Program-made: the position numbers and the translations under genes | Part shown: piece after piece, positions 35,779 through 44,426 of the stretch | Layout of the letters: every line of letters begins with the position of its first letter | Position numbering within the stretch: the stretch's first letter is position 1 | Notes under the pieces: generated by a model | What the model was told of the DNA's origin: nothing | Seen by the model: the letters and a program-made list of their open reading frames with translations, nothing else | Databases searched by the model: none | From: an uncultured SAR86 cluster bacterium | Lineage (GTDB): Bacteria; Pseudomonadota; Gammaproteobacteria; Magnimaribacterales; AG-339-G14 | Assembly (NCBI GenBank): GCA_902614235.1 | Contig: CACMKG010000003.1 | Coordinates: 1-64,000 of the forward strand | DNA length: 64,000 nucleotides | Reading direction: 5' to 3'

Positions 35779-35807
35779 TTGTCATATAAAAAAAGCTAGG
35801 GTATTAT
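35779..35807 (+). promoter_or_regulatory. Promoter candidate of the first TonB-dependent receptor
   Basis: TTGTCA (35779-35784) and TATTAT (35802-35807) are spaced by exactly 17 bases, the best consensus promoter seen in the window. It would give a leader of about 115 bases containing a GAAGC/GCTTC hairpin (35835-35849) and ending in a strong GGGAGGAG ribosome site. The rest of the 280-base gap from 35649 to 35928 shows no gene. Confidence 0.55.
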
Positions 35808-35928
35808 CGAAAATAAGGGGAGACATATACACTCGAAGCAGGACGCTTCAGCCTTTCAATAGTCAATGGATTGAGAAATAGAAAGTTTGTTTCTAGAACA
35901 ATTCATTTGTACCAATTGGGAGGAGTCA

Positions 35929-38900
35929 ATGAATCGATTTATTAAATATTGCTTGGCAGTAGCCGTGGCGCTTGGATTTCAAGTACCTGCGTTTGCCCAA
36001 GCTTCGCTTGAAGAAGTAATTGTTACGGCACAACGTACCGAACAGAGTCTACAAGACGTTCCGATTGCGGTAACCGCTTTATCTGCGGACGATCTTGTAG
36101 AGAAACAAGTTGTAACTTTTTCAGATCTTCAATTAAACGTGCCAAGTTTACAATTTGGACAAGGCCAGTACGCTGATTCATCAATCAGTTTGAGAGGTAT
36201 CGGGGCTTTAGCAGTTGGTTTGTCTTACGACGGATCAGTCAGTTATCACCTTAATGAGATACCAATTCCAACTTCTGCAATTGGTGATGAAAATTTTGAT
36301 ACTGCGCGTATAGAGATTTTAAGGGGTCCGCAAGGAACTCTGTTTGGAAGAGGATCTACTGGTGGTGCTGTGAACGTTGTTTCAGCGATGCCAGATTTCG
36401 ATGAGCAATATGGAAGAGCAAAAATAACTGCTGGTAATTACAACACGCAAAAATTTGAAGGGATGTTCAACATGCCAATTAACGAGAATCTAGCAGTGCG
36501 TTTTGCAGGTTATGGCTTGAAAAGAGATGGTTACATCGATAATCTCTTCATGCCTGATACGCATTACGATAACCGAGATCAAGGTGCGGGCAGAATGACC
36601 CTAGCTTGGCAAGACGGTGATACCAGTGCTTCTCTAATGTACCAACAGTACAACGAAAATTCTCACCGTTCTAGAAAAGGTGATTACATTTGTACTACCA
36701 GTCCTACTCCCGATCGTGGTTGTGTCTTAGGTGGCACAGGCAAAGATATGCCAAACCCAGCTGGAACTTACGATGGAATGATTGGAGCTTATTTATTAGG
36801 AATAGCACCAAGAGGTGGAAATTATCAAAAATACATTGATTTGGGTTTATTGAGTGGAAGTGCCATTCGTCCAACTGGGATGAACAGGCAACAAACGCAC
36901 TCAGACTTTGAGCCTACTTGGGAGACCGATGCTGAAACAGTGATCTTCGAAATTGCGCATCAATTGGATGCCGGTGAACTTTCACTTTCCTATGCAACTT
37001 ACGACAGTTTCCACAAATCTAGAGCCGATACCGATATGACGGTTGGTCCTAGAGTTGGTTGTGTAATCGATGCAAACGGAACTATTGGTGTTAACGATGG
37101 TACAAGCTGTGTTTCAGCTGCTTCGAATGCTACTGCTGGTAATGTGATCATGTACGATCTAGTCAACGGTGGCCAAAGAGGAGTTTACGGTCCTACTATT
37201 GCTGAAGAAAATTACGGTGGAAGTATGACTGGGTTCACTGGAATTTATCAACAAAAATACATTTTACAATCTGGAAAAAGAACTACGTTCATTAACGGTA
37301 ACGTAGGAGAAGGTCAAACTAGATACACCGAAGCAAAATTTGCTTCAGACTTTGCTGGACCGCACAACTTCCTATTGGGTGTTAATTACATGGAGCAAGA
37401 ATCCGTTGGTAGATTTTTAACTGCGAGCTCGCCACTAACTATGTTAGGTGCAGCGGCAGCTTACTACTTACCAACTTTTGGTCCGAGCACAGAGTTTTCT
37501 ATGCAAGCACTTGGAGTATTTGGTGAGTACTACTATCAAATCAACGACGACATGAAGCTTACAATTGGAGCCAGATGGGCCGATGAAACTAAAGATTTAG
37601 ATTCTATAGATGCTTCTTATTTAACAGCAGTTGACTATGCGGGAATCCCATATAGTGCTGCGGCTTTCAATGTTGGTGGTGCTTTAAGAGCTGATAACAC
37701 AGTAGCAGCTGATCAAGCTTTCTTAGTGGATTACGCAGTTCATAACGGTATTTTGAACTTTGCTGTTTTAGAAAATGAAGGAACTGATGTTGCTTCTCAA
37801 ACATTAGTAGCTGGTATGAAAGCTGGTTTAGCTAGTGGTGCAGCTGCTGTTATATCTACTCGAGAAGCAATCGATCGAGAAGAAGCAAGAACTGGTGTCG
37901 ATTACGATGCTGCTATTAATAGTGCTACTCAGGCCTATGTAGTTGGTTGGAACACGATTGTAGATAATTTTACTGCTAATGGAGATGCCGCAAGAACGGC
38001 TGCAATAGCTCAGGGATATGAAGTGGTTCTTGGCAAAACTATTGCCAGTGCTACAGCTGCTGAAAAAGCTGCTGCAGATAGATCTTTCGCAAGAGTTGCT
38101 AATTTAGCTAACTATGTTTCCTTGGTGAAAGCTGCCGGTGCCGTGCCATCAATGCAGGCTGTTGATAGTGGTTACCTAAACAAAGGTTGGCCTTCATATC
38201 AACAAGATAAGTTTGACTATGAAACAGTAGCCGGACGTGTGGTTTTTGACTGGCAATATGATGACAATTCATTGTTTTATGCTTCTTATGCTAGAGGTGT
38301 GAAACCAGGTGGAATTAACTCTTCGGCAAGTCCTAGAACCTTTAAGCCTTGTGCAGCGGGTAGTTCAGGTGGAGTGGCTTGGGCTGCAGGACCAGCGGCA
38401 ACTTGTGTAGATATACCTCCTCAAACTGATGAGGAAGTTGCTGATACGTTTGAAGTTGGTGTGAAAACAGACCTTATGGATGGTCAGTTGAGATTAAATG
38501 CGACAGCATTCTTTACGGACTACACCGATTTCCAGATTGCTTCAACAATCAACGCTTCAGAGTATAACTTCAACTCGGACGCGGAAATTACAGGTGCTGA
38601 AATTGAGTTAACTTATTTGCCAGAAGCATTCCCTAACTTAAGAATAGACTTCATGGCTAACTTCTTGGATACAGAGATTCAAACTCAAGTGAAAAAGTTG
38701 AATCCATTTAACAAATTAGCGATTGGAATGCCTGAAGATATTTCGGCGACGCACGCTATGGTTAGTTGTACGGTCATTATCTTTGATGGAACGGATGCTT
38801 GTATTGGTACTCGATTCATCGTGAAGAAATCTGACCTAGACGCTGAGTTAGCAGCTGGTACCTACACAAATGGTAACCAAGCCACTATGACTGCAGCGCA

Positions 38901-39417
38901 AATGTGGGTAATGGATTTGGGTACTCTTAATGCTAACGGTACTGCAGCAACTTACCCATCTTATGGTGATCGTAACTTCTATGATGCTACTTCAACAACC
39001 GCTGCTATGGGATCAATGGGAATTGAAACCATACAGGGTGCTTTAGTTAGTATTGACGGTAACTCACTACCGCAAGCTCCAGAGGAGTCATTCAACCTAG
39101 CTTTCTCATACAATTACGCAATGGGCAATGGTACAACATTGATACCTACTGCTAGTTTTTACTACCAGAGTGAAATGTTTAACTCAGAGTTCAACTCGAC
39201 CCTGTCGGATCAAATTGATTCTTGGGAAGAAGTTAACTTGGGCTTAACTGTTATTCCAGCGCAAGGTGATTGGGTTGCTAGACTTTACGTTAGAAACGCA
39301 ACTGACGAAGACAACGTAACGACTAAATTTAATTCAACGGATATTACTGGTAACTACCAAACTTGGCAGTACCGTGATCCAAGAACGGTTGGACTAGAAC
39401 TAACAATGGATTTCTAA
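35929..39417 (+). CDS. Large TonB-dependent outer-membrane receptor, copy 1
   Basis: This is a 22-stranded-barrel type transporter powered by TonB-ExbBD. It has 1162 residues, far longer than the usual 700-900. The signal peptide ends at FQVPAFAQA; the TonB box region is LEEVIVTAQRTEQSLQDVPI; the plug has IEILRGPQGTLFGRGSTGGAVNVV. The barrel ends in the classic C-terminal Phe (TVGLELTMDF). Large extracellular loops carry Cys pairs (ICTTSPTPDRGC; CVIDANGTIGVNDGTSC). I use the ATG at 35929 behind GGGAGGAG; a reading from 35887 would place 14 residues before the signal peptide. The substrate is unknown. A paralogue follows. Confidence 0.92.
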   Translation: MNRFIKYCLAVAVALGFQVPAFAQASLEEVIVTAQRTEQSLQDVPIAVTALSADDLVEKQVVTFSDLQLNVPSLQFGQGQYADSSISLRGIGALAVGLSYDGSVSYHLNEIPIPTSAIGDENFDTARIEILRGPQGTLFGRGSTGGAVNVVSAMPDFDEQYGRAKITAGNYNTQKFEGMFNMPINENLAVRFAGYGLKRDGYIDNLFMPDTHYDNRDQGAGRMTLAWQDGDTSASLMYQQYNENSHRSRKGDYICTTSPTPDRGCVLGGTGKDMPNPAGTYDGMIGAYLLGIAPRGGNYQKYIDLGLLSGSAIRPTGMNRQQTHSDFEPTWETDAETVIFEIAHQLDAGELSLSYATYDSFHKSRADTDMTVGPRVGCVIDANGTIGVNDGTSCVSAASNATAGNVIMYDLVNGGQRGVYGPTIAEENYGGSMTGFTGIYQQKYILQSGKRTTFINGNVGEGQTRYTEAKFASDFAGPHNFLLGVNYMEQESVGRFLTASSPLTMLGAAAAYYLPTFGPSTEFSMQALGVFGEYYYQINDDMKLTIGARWADETKDLDSIDASYLTAVDYAGIPYSAAAFNVGGALRADNTVAADQAFLVDYAVHNGILNFAVLENEGTDVASQTLVAGMKAGLASGAAAVISTREAIDREEARTGVDYDAAINSATQAYVVGWNTIVDNFTANGDAARTAAIAQGYEVVLGKTIASATAAEKAAADRSFARVANLANYVSLVKAAGAVPSMQAVDSGYLNKGWPSYQQDKFDYETVAGRVVFDWQYDDNSLFYASYARGVKPGGINSSASPRTFKPCAAGSSGGVAWAAGPAATCVDIPPQTDEEVADTFEVGVKTDLMDGQLRLNATAFFTDYTDFQIASTINASEYNFNSDAEITGAEIELTYLPEAFPNLRIDFMANFLDTEIQTQVKKLNPFNKLAIGMPEDISATHAMVSCTVIIFDGTDACIGTRFIVKKSDLDAELAAGTYTNGNQATMTAAQMWVMDLGTLNANGTAATYPSYGDRNFYDATSTTAAMGSMGIETIQGALVSIDGNSLPQAPEESFNLAFSYNYAMGNGTTLIPTASFYYQSEMFNSEFNSTLSDQIDSWEEVNLGLTVIPAQGDWVARLYVRNATDEDNVTTKFNSTDITGNYQTWQYRDPRTVGLELTMDF

Positions 39418-39431
39418 TCTATTATCGGTTT

Positions 39432-39464
39432 AAAAAAACCCCCGTTTTGACGGGGGTTTTTTTT
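39432..39464 (+). terminator. Rho-independent terminator after receptor copy 1
   Basis: A perfect stem of A7-C5-G with C-G5-T7 closes a short TTTTGA-type loop and runs into eight T. The A-tract on the left makes it work in both orientations. It begins 14 bases after the stop codon, so copy 1 is a single-gene transcript. Confidence 0.9.
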
Positions 39465-39561
39465 GGCAACTGAAAGTTTTTTTAGTAATATAAAAATATA
39501 CGACACAATGTCTGACGATTTTGCTTCTCCATTACTATACTTTTTGTTTATATAACCTAAA

Positions 39562-39668
39562 GGGGAGAGTTTTAAATAGAGTAATCTGTTTATCCAGACC
39601 GATTTCAAACTACTGAAACTAAAAATTCACGTAATTCTCCTCGATATTTAATACTCAGGGAGGAGTAC
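39562..39668 (+). promoter_or_regulatory. Leader region of receptor copy 2 with possible ribosome-site hairpin
   Basis: The region opens with GGGGAGA (39562-39568), which also occurs at 35817-35823 in the copy 1 leader at nearly the same distance from the start codon (107 versus 112 bases). CTCCTC (39637-39642) can pair with GAGGAG (39660-39665), the Shine-Dalgarno, which would mask translation. Upstream, CTGACG (39512-39517) and TATACT (39536-39541) with 18-base spacing are a possible promoter. Nothing else is visible in the 251-base gap. Confidence 0.35.
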
Positions 39669-42600
39669 ATGAATAAATTAATCAAACTTTCTATAACTAG
39701 TGCATTAGTTTTTGGCTTTCAAGTTCCTGCTTTTGCTCAAGCTTCATTAGAAGAAGTAATTGTTACTGCGCAACGTACTGAGCAAAGTTTACAGGATGTA
39801 CCGATTGCGGTTACGGCTTTATCAAGTGACGATTTAGATACTAAGCAAGTAATAACATTTTCAGACTTGCAGTTGAACGTGCCAGGATTGAATTTTGGAC
39901 AAACATATTTCGGTGGATCTTCAATCAGCATTCGTGGAATAGGTAATCTTTCCACAGGTGATTCGTTTGATGGCTCCGTGTCTTATCACATTAATGATGG
40001 AACAATTAATACTTCCGGAATTGGAGTTGAAAATTATGACGTAGAAAGAATAGAGATTCTTAGGGGTCCACAAGGAACTCTTTTTGGACGAGGAACTACA
40101 GCTGGATCGGTTAACGTAATTAACAACAAAGCGGAACTTGGTGAAGATTACGGGAGAATTAAAGTCACAGCAGGTAATTATAATACTCAGAAATTAGAAT
40201 ACATGGCAAACCTATCGATTACTGATCAGTTGTCTGCAAGATTTGCTGGGTATGCACTTCAAAGAGATGGTTACATCGATAATTTATTTTTACCCGACAC
40301 TGGTTATGACGGTCGTGACCAAAATTCTGCTCGTCTTTCCTTAGCCTGGGAAAATGATCAAACAAGAATTGATTTTAATCATGAAGTCTATAACGAAGAC
40401 AGTACGAGAGCTCTGAGAGGAGATTATATTTGTGAAAATAGTCCTACACCCGATCGTGGTTGTGTTTTTGGAGGACAAAAAATGGAACAAGCTAACCCAG
40501 CGGGAACTTATGATGGAATCATCGCAGCTGCTTTATTAGGTATTGCTCCAGCTGGTGCGAACATTGATGCTTACATAGCATCTGGCTTGCTTTCAAGTGC
40601 TGATAACTCAATAAGACCTGCCAATATGCAAAGGGGACAAACTCATGTAGATTTTGTTCCAATTTGGGAAGTTGATTCTGACTTAACTCAATTACTTATT
40701 TCTCATGATCTTGATGTAGGCACGTTATCTTTTAACGCCACTTTGCAAAATACCAATTATTACAATAGGGCTGATACCGACATGTCTGTCGGCCCAAGAA
40801 TTGGTTGTAAAAATGCTGCAGGTAATGTTGTGGTAAACGACGGATCGGGTGTTTGTGCAAGTGCTACTGATAATGCCTCTGGTGGAGTCTTTAATCTAAT
40901 GAATATTGCTGTCGGTGGCTATAGAGGGGTCAGAGGGCCAACTATTGCTGAAGAAATTGCTGGTAATTTATCGGTTTTAGAACAAGATAAATACCTTTTA
41001 GTCAAAAATAAAAACAGAACAGCTTTTATCGACGGTAACACTGGCGAAAGGCAAACTCGTTATTACGAAATGAAGTTCAATTCTGATTTTGATGGCCCGC
41101 ATAATTTTTTACTTGGAGTAAACTCTTTTGAAATTGAATCCACTGCTAGATATTTAACAGCAAGCTCGCCTTTATCAATGTTGGCACCAGCGGCGAGTTA
41201 CTACCCTAGAACTTTTGGAACAGCGGGTGCATATGACCTAAATGCGATTGGGGTATTCGGTGAGTATTACTATCAAATCAATGCTGATATGAAATTAACT
41301 GTTGGTGCTAGGTGGGCTGATGAAGAGAAAAATATTGATACTTTTAGGTCAACTTATAATATGGGTAGAGACTATAATAGCGGTGCTTACGGTGCTCAAT
41401 TAGCAGCAATTGGTCAAGCCAACTTCGGGTGGCCAACCAATGGTGATGCTTATTTAGTTCATGCATCTCTGACCTCTTGTGTTCCGTCAGCTTCTGGAAT
41501 TGCGGGTTTATCTGCCGGCGGAAACTTTTGTAACGAATCTGCTAACGAAGTTCTACAAGCTATGAAGGACATTGACGGAACTGATATTACAGCTGCCTTG
41601 AACACTCAAGCTGCTACTTATGTAACAGCTGCTACAGCTTCCGCTGCTGCAACTGCTGCTGCAACAGCTGCTGCAACTGCCTTAGCTGCAGATCCAACGA
41701 ACAATGCTTTAATAGCTGCTGACGCAGCTGCGACTGCTGCTGCAACAGCTGCTACGACTGCTGCTGCAGGAGCGATGCTTACTTCTGTAACTACACTTTC
41801 TACGGTTCGTTCAATGTACGTAGCAGATCTAGATTATCGTAAAAATGGGTGGCCAGCTTTGAATACTGATAAATTCGACTATGAAACAGTCTCTGGTCGT
41901 GTGGTCTTTGATTGGCAGTACGATGATAATTCAATGTTATATGCGTCTTACTCAAAAGGAGTTAAGCCTGCTGGTGTGAACCCGGCTTACAACCCAAGAA
42001 TCTACAGACCTTGTTCGGCTGGATCTTCGGGTGGTAAAGCTTGGGTTGCCGGTGATGCTGCGTCTTGTATTGATATTCCTTCTAAAACAGAAGAGGAAGA
42101 ATCGGATACTTTTGAAGTGGGTGTGAAAACCGACTTAATGGATGGTCAACTAAGGCTTAATGCTTCAGCATATTTCACTGATTATACTAACTTGCAGTTG
42201 GCTTCAGTAATTGCAGCAACAACCTATAACTTTAATTCAGATGCTGAAATTATGGGTGCCGAATTAGAATTGGCTTACTTACCAGATTGGGATAATAATT
42301 TAAGATTTGATCTTATGTTTTCTTTTATCGATTCTGAAATAACTTCTGATGATTCAAGGTTGAACCCGTTCAACAAATTAGCTATTGGAACAAATGCTCC
42401 TTCTAACGATTATCACTTAATGAGATGTACGGCTCTTTTATATGATGCTACGGCAGCATGTATCGGAACAGCTTTTTTAGTTAAAAAAGCAGACCTTAAT
42501 ACAGCCTTGGCAGCAATTGGTACAGCAAATGAGAGCATTCCAGCTGCTGATTGGATTGGTGGTTTAGGGCAAATTACAGGCCTACCAAATGCAGCAGGAG

Positions 42601-43076
42601 CGACAGCTACAGTAACTAGTTACCCATTTTATGGTGACCGTAACAAGTTTGATATTGCTGGAACTGCAGGTTTGTATAATATTCCGACGTTTGTTGGATT
42701 AAACTCTCCTATTAAAGGCAATGAGTTACCACAAACTCCTGAAACAGCGATTAACCTTACAGCTACTTATCAAGTCAATTTAGGTAATGGCGACTTTTTA
42801 GTTCCAACATTAACTTATTACTATCAAAGCGATATGTTCTCGACAGAATATAATGTTGTAGCGACAGATACGATTGAGTCTTGGGACGAAATTAACTTAG
42901 GACTGCTTTATGTTCCGGCGCAAGGTGACTGGACTATAAAAGCTTACGCTAGGAATGTTACTGATGAAGACAACGTGACTACTAAGTACAATTCCACTGA
43001 TATCACCGGAAGTTTTCAAACTTGGCAATATCGTGAACCTAGAACTGTTGGTATCGAACTAACTATGGATTTCTAA
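39669..43076 (+). CDS. Large TonB-dependent outer-membrane receptor, copy 2
   Basis: This is a paralogue of the preceding gene, 1135 residues. The signal peptide ends FQVPAFAQA, followed by a 27-residue TonB-box/plug segment identical in protein sequence to copy 1. IEILRGPQGTLFGRGTTAGSVNVI marks the plug and TVGIELTMDF ends the barrel. Cys-bearing loops recur (ICENSPTPDRGC; CKNAAGNVVVNDGSGVC; RPCSAGSSGG). A low-complexity Ala/Thr run lies at about residues 648-702. Start is the ATG behind GGGAGGAG. The two genes arose by an old duplication. Such receptors in oligotrophs import polymers, lipids or chelates; the substrate here is unknown. Confidence 0.92.
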   Translation: MNKLIKLSITSALVFGFQVPAFAQASLEEVIVTAQRTEQSLQDVPIAVTALSSDDLDTKQVITFSDLQLNVPGLNFGQTYFGGSSISIRGIGNLSTGDSFDGSVSYHINDGTINTSGIGVENYDVERIEILRGPQGTLFGRGTTAGSVNVINNKAELGEDYGRIKVTAGNYNTQKLEYMANLSITDQLSARFAGYALQRDGYIDNLFLPDTGYDGRDQNSARLSLAWENDQTRIDFNHEVYNEDSTRALRGDYICENSPTPDRGCVFGGQKMEQANPAGTYDGIIAAALLGIAPAGANIDAYIASGLLSSADNSIRPANMQRGQTHVDFVPIWEVDSDLTQLLISHDLDVGTLSFNATLQNTNYYNRADTDMSVGPRIGCKNAAGNVVVNDGSGVCASATDNASGGVFNLMNIAVGGYRGVRGPTIAEEIAGNLSVLEQDKYLLVKNKNRTAFIDGNTGERQTRYYEMKFNSDFDGPHNFLLGVNSFEIESTARYLTASSPLSMLAPAASYYPRTFGTAGAYDLNAIGVFGEYYYQINADMKLTVGARWADEEKNIDTFRSTYNMGRDYNSGAYGAQLAAIGQANFGWPTNGDAYLVHASLTSCVPSASGIAGLSAGGNFCNESANEVLQAMKDIDGTDITAALNTQAATYVTAATASAAATAAATAAATALAADPTNNALIAADAAATAAATAATTAAAGAMLTSVTTLSTVRSMYVADLDYRKNGWPALNTDKFDYETVSGRVVFDWQYDDNSMLYASYSKGVKPAGVNPAYNPRIYRPCSAGSSGGKAWVAGDAASCIDIPSKTEEEESDTFEVGVKTDLMDGQLRLNASAYFTDYTNLQLASVIAATTYNFNSDAEIMGAELELAYLPDWDNNLRFDLMFSFIDSEITSDDSRLNPFNKLAIGTNAPSNDYHLMRCTALLYDATAACIGTAFLVKKADLNTALAAIGTANESIPAADWIGGLGQITGLPNAAGATATVTSYPFYGDRNKFDIAGTAGLYNIPTFVGLNSPIKGNELPQTPETAINLTATYQVNLGNGDFLVPTLTYYYQSDMFSTEYNVVATDTIESWDEINLGLLYVPAQGDWTIKAYARNVTDEDNVTTKYNSTDITGSFQTWQYREPRTVGIELTMDF
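41611..41775 (+). repeat. GCT/GCA/ACT triplet-rich low-complexity tract inside receptor copy 2
   Basis: An imperfect triplet array built from gct, gca, gcg, aca and act codons encodes an almost pure Ala/Thr segment, broken by LAADPTNNALIAADA. It resembles replication-slippage expansion. The frame is kept throughout. Copy 1 has a milder Ala-rich, more complex segment at the equivalent place. Confidence 0.85.
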
Positions 43077-43094
43077 CTTAGAAACACCCCCCCA

Positions 43095-43122
43095 AAAAAG
43101 CCCTGTTTCGACAGGGCTTTTT
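43095..43122 (+). terminator. Rho-independent terminator after receptor copy 2
   Basis: A perfect 12-bp stem, AAAAAGCCCTGT with ACAGGGCTTTTT, encloses a TTCG tetraloop and starts 18 bases after the stop codon. It separates the receptor from the thiolase gene. Confidence 0.9.
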
Positions 43123-43210
43123 ATTAAATTGAATAGAAAACAGCACATAAATTCTTTATAATCGAGAACTATTTTATAAAAGTTAAAAATAGATTATTTT
43201 AGGAGAAAAA

Positions 43211-44404
43211 ATGAAAACAGCAGTAATAGTAGATAGCGTCCGAACTGGATTAGCTAAATCTTTTAGGGGAGGATTTAACCAAACTCGTGCCGATGATATG
43301 ACCGCACACCTAGTAAACGCCTTACTAGAAAGAAATCCTGGGCTAGACCCAGCGTTAGTTGAAGATATGATTTTAGGTTGTGGGGCACCAGAAGGAGCAC
43401 AAGGCCACAACGTTGCAAGAAACGCAGCAGTACTATCAAACCTTCCAATCGAAGTTGGCGGTACTACAGTCAATCGATACTGTTCTTCAGGGTTACAAAC
43501 CGTTGCCATGGCAGCTACCCAAGTACAAAGTGGATTTTCTGATTGCATTATTGCCGGTGGAGTGGAGTCGATAAGCACCACGCAAGGCAATACTAACATG
43601 CACATGTATGTGAATGATAAGTTAGCTGCGGACGTGCCTGGTATTTACCACGCCATGGGTCAAACAGCAGAATGTGTTGCTAAACGTTACGATGTCACTA
43701 GAGAAGCACAAGACGAATATGCACTTTCTAGCCAATTAAGAACAGCAGCTGCTCAAGAGGCGGGACTTTATGCTGATGAAATTGTTCCAATGGACACAGT
43801 AATGAAATTAGTCAATAAAGAATCTGGTGAAGAAAAAGATGTCGAAGTGACAGTTGATAAAGACGATTGCAATCGTCCTGAAACTACAATTGAAGGTCTG
43901 CAGTCTTTGAAACCAGTTTTTGATCCTGAAAATGGATCTGTGACTGCAGGAAACTCTTCTCAACTTTCAGACGGCGCATCTGTTACATTGGTTATGAGTG
44001 AAGACAAGGCAAAGGAACTTGGACTTACGCCAAAACTCTATTTTAGAGGTTTCACAGTTGTAGGCTGCCAGCCAGATGAAATGGGCATTGGTCCAGTTTA
44101 TTCTATTCCTAAGTTGTTAAAATCAGCAGGCTTATCAATCGAAGACATTGATTTATGGGAATTAAACGAAGCCTTCGCTTCTCAGGTTGTCTACATTAGA
44201 GATCAGCTCAAATTGCCTAGCGACAAACTAAATGTGAACGGCGGTTCAATATCTATTGGACATCCATTTGGCATGACTGGTTCTAGACAAGTTGGACACT
44301 TAGCCAGAGAGTTAAATCGAAGAGACGGCAAATACGGCATCGTCACTATGTGTGTTGGTGGTGGTATGGGTGCAACTGGACTCTTCGAAGCTTACAAAGC
44401 TTAA
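43211..44404 (+). CDS. Thiolase (acetyl-CoA acetyltransferase / 3-ketoacyl-CoA thiolase)
   Basis: This thiolase of 397 residues catalyses reversible Claisen condensation or cleavage of acyl-CoAs. The nucleophile is Cys91 in VNRYCSSGLQ. The other catalytic motifs are NGGSISIGHPFGMTGSRQ (His) and CVGGGMGATGLFEAY (second Cys). WELNEAFASQ (the NEAF motif) is also present. A good ribosome site (AGGAG) stands eight bases before the ATG. A single free-standing gene without fadB beside it gives no clear hint between beta-oxidation and biosynthetic use. Like the receptors it uses more C-ending codons than the neighbouring minus-strand genes, perhaps reflecting high expression. Confidence 0.92.
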   Translation: MKTAVIVDSVRTGLAKSFRGGFNQTRADDMTAHLVNALLERNPGLDPALVEDMILGCGAPEGAQGHNVARNAAVLSNLPIEVGGTTVNRYCSSGLQTVAMAATQVQSGFSDCIIAGGVESISTTQGNTNMHMYVNDKLAADVPGIYHAMGQTAECVAKRYDVTREAQDEYALSSQLRTAAAQEAGLYADEIVPMDTVMKLVNKESGEEKDVEVTVDKDDCNRPETTIEGLQSLKPVFDPENGSVTAGNSSQLSDGASVTLVMSEDKAKELGLTPKLYFRGFTVVGCQPDEMGIGPVYSIPKLLKSAGLSIEDIDLWELNEAFASQVVYIRDQLKLPSDKLNVNGGSISIGHPFGMTGSRQVGHLARELNRRDGKYGIVTMCVGGGMGATGLFEAYKA

Positions 44405-44426
44405 TTAAACTTATTCCGTATCTTTT

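Noticed and set aside
35649-35928. Possible tRNA or small RNA gene in the largest gap
   Set aside because: No cloverleaf or terminator is visible; the gap is explained by a promoter and leader of the first receptor gene.
37523-37531. GTGAGTACT resembling half of an SlmA-binding site (GTGAGTACTCAC), considered because slmA is in the window
   Set aside because: Only the first nine bases match, the palindrome is not completed, and the bases encode a conserved receptor strand (GEYYYQ).
41611-41775. Repetitive tract considered as a CRISPR-like or minisatellite array
   Set aside because: There are no spaced identical repeats; it is an in-frame Ala/Thr triplet tract inside a receptor gene.
43183-43605. 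140-codon minus-strand ORF opposite the thiolase start, with a Ser/Cys-rich product
   Set aside because: It lies wholly opposite a clear thiolase coding region and its upstream spacer, and is a shadow of its codon pattern.
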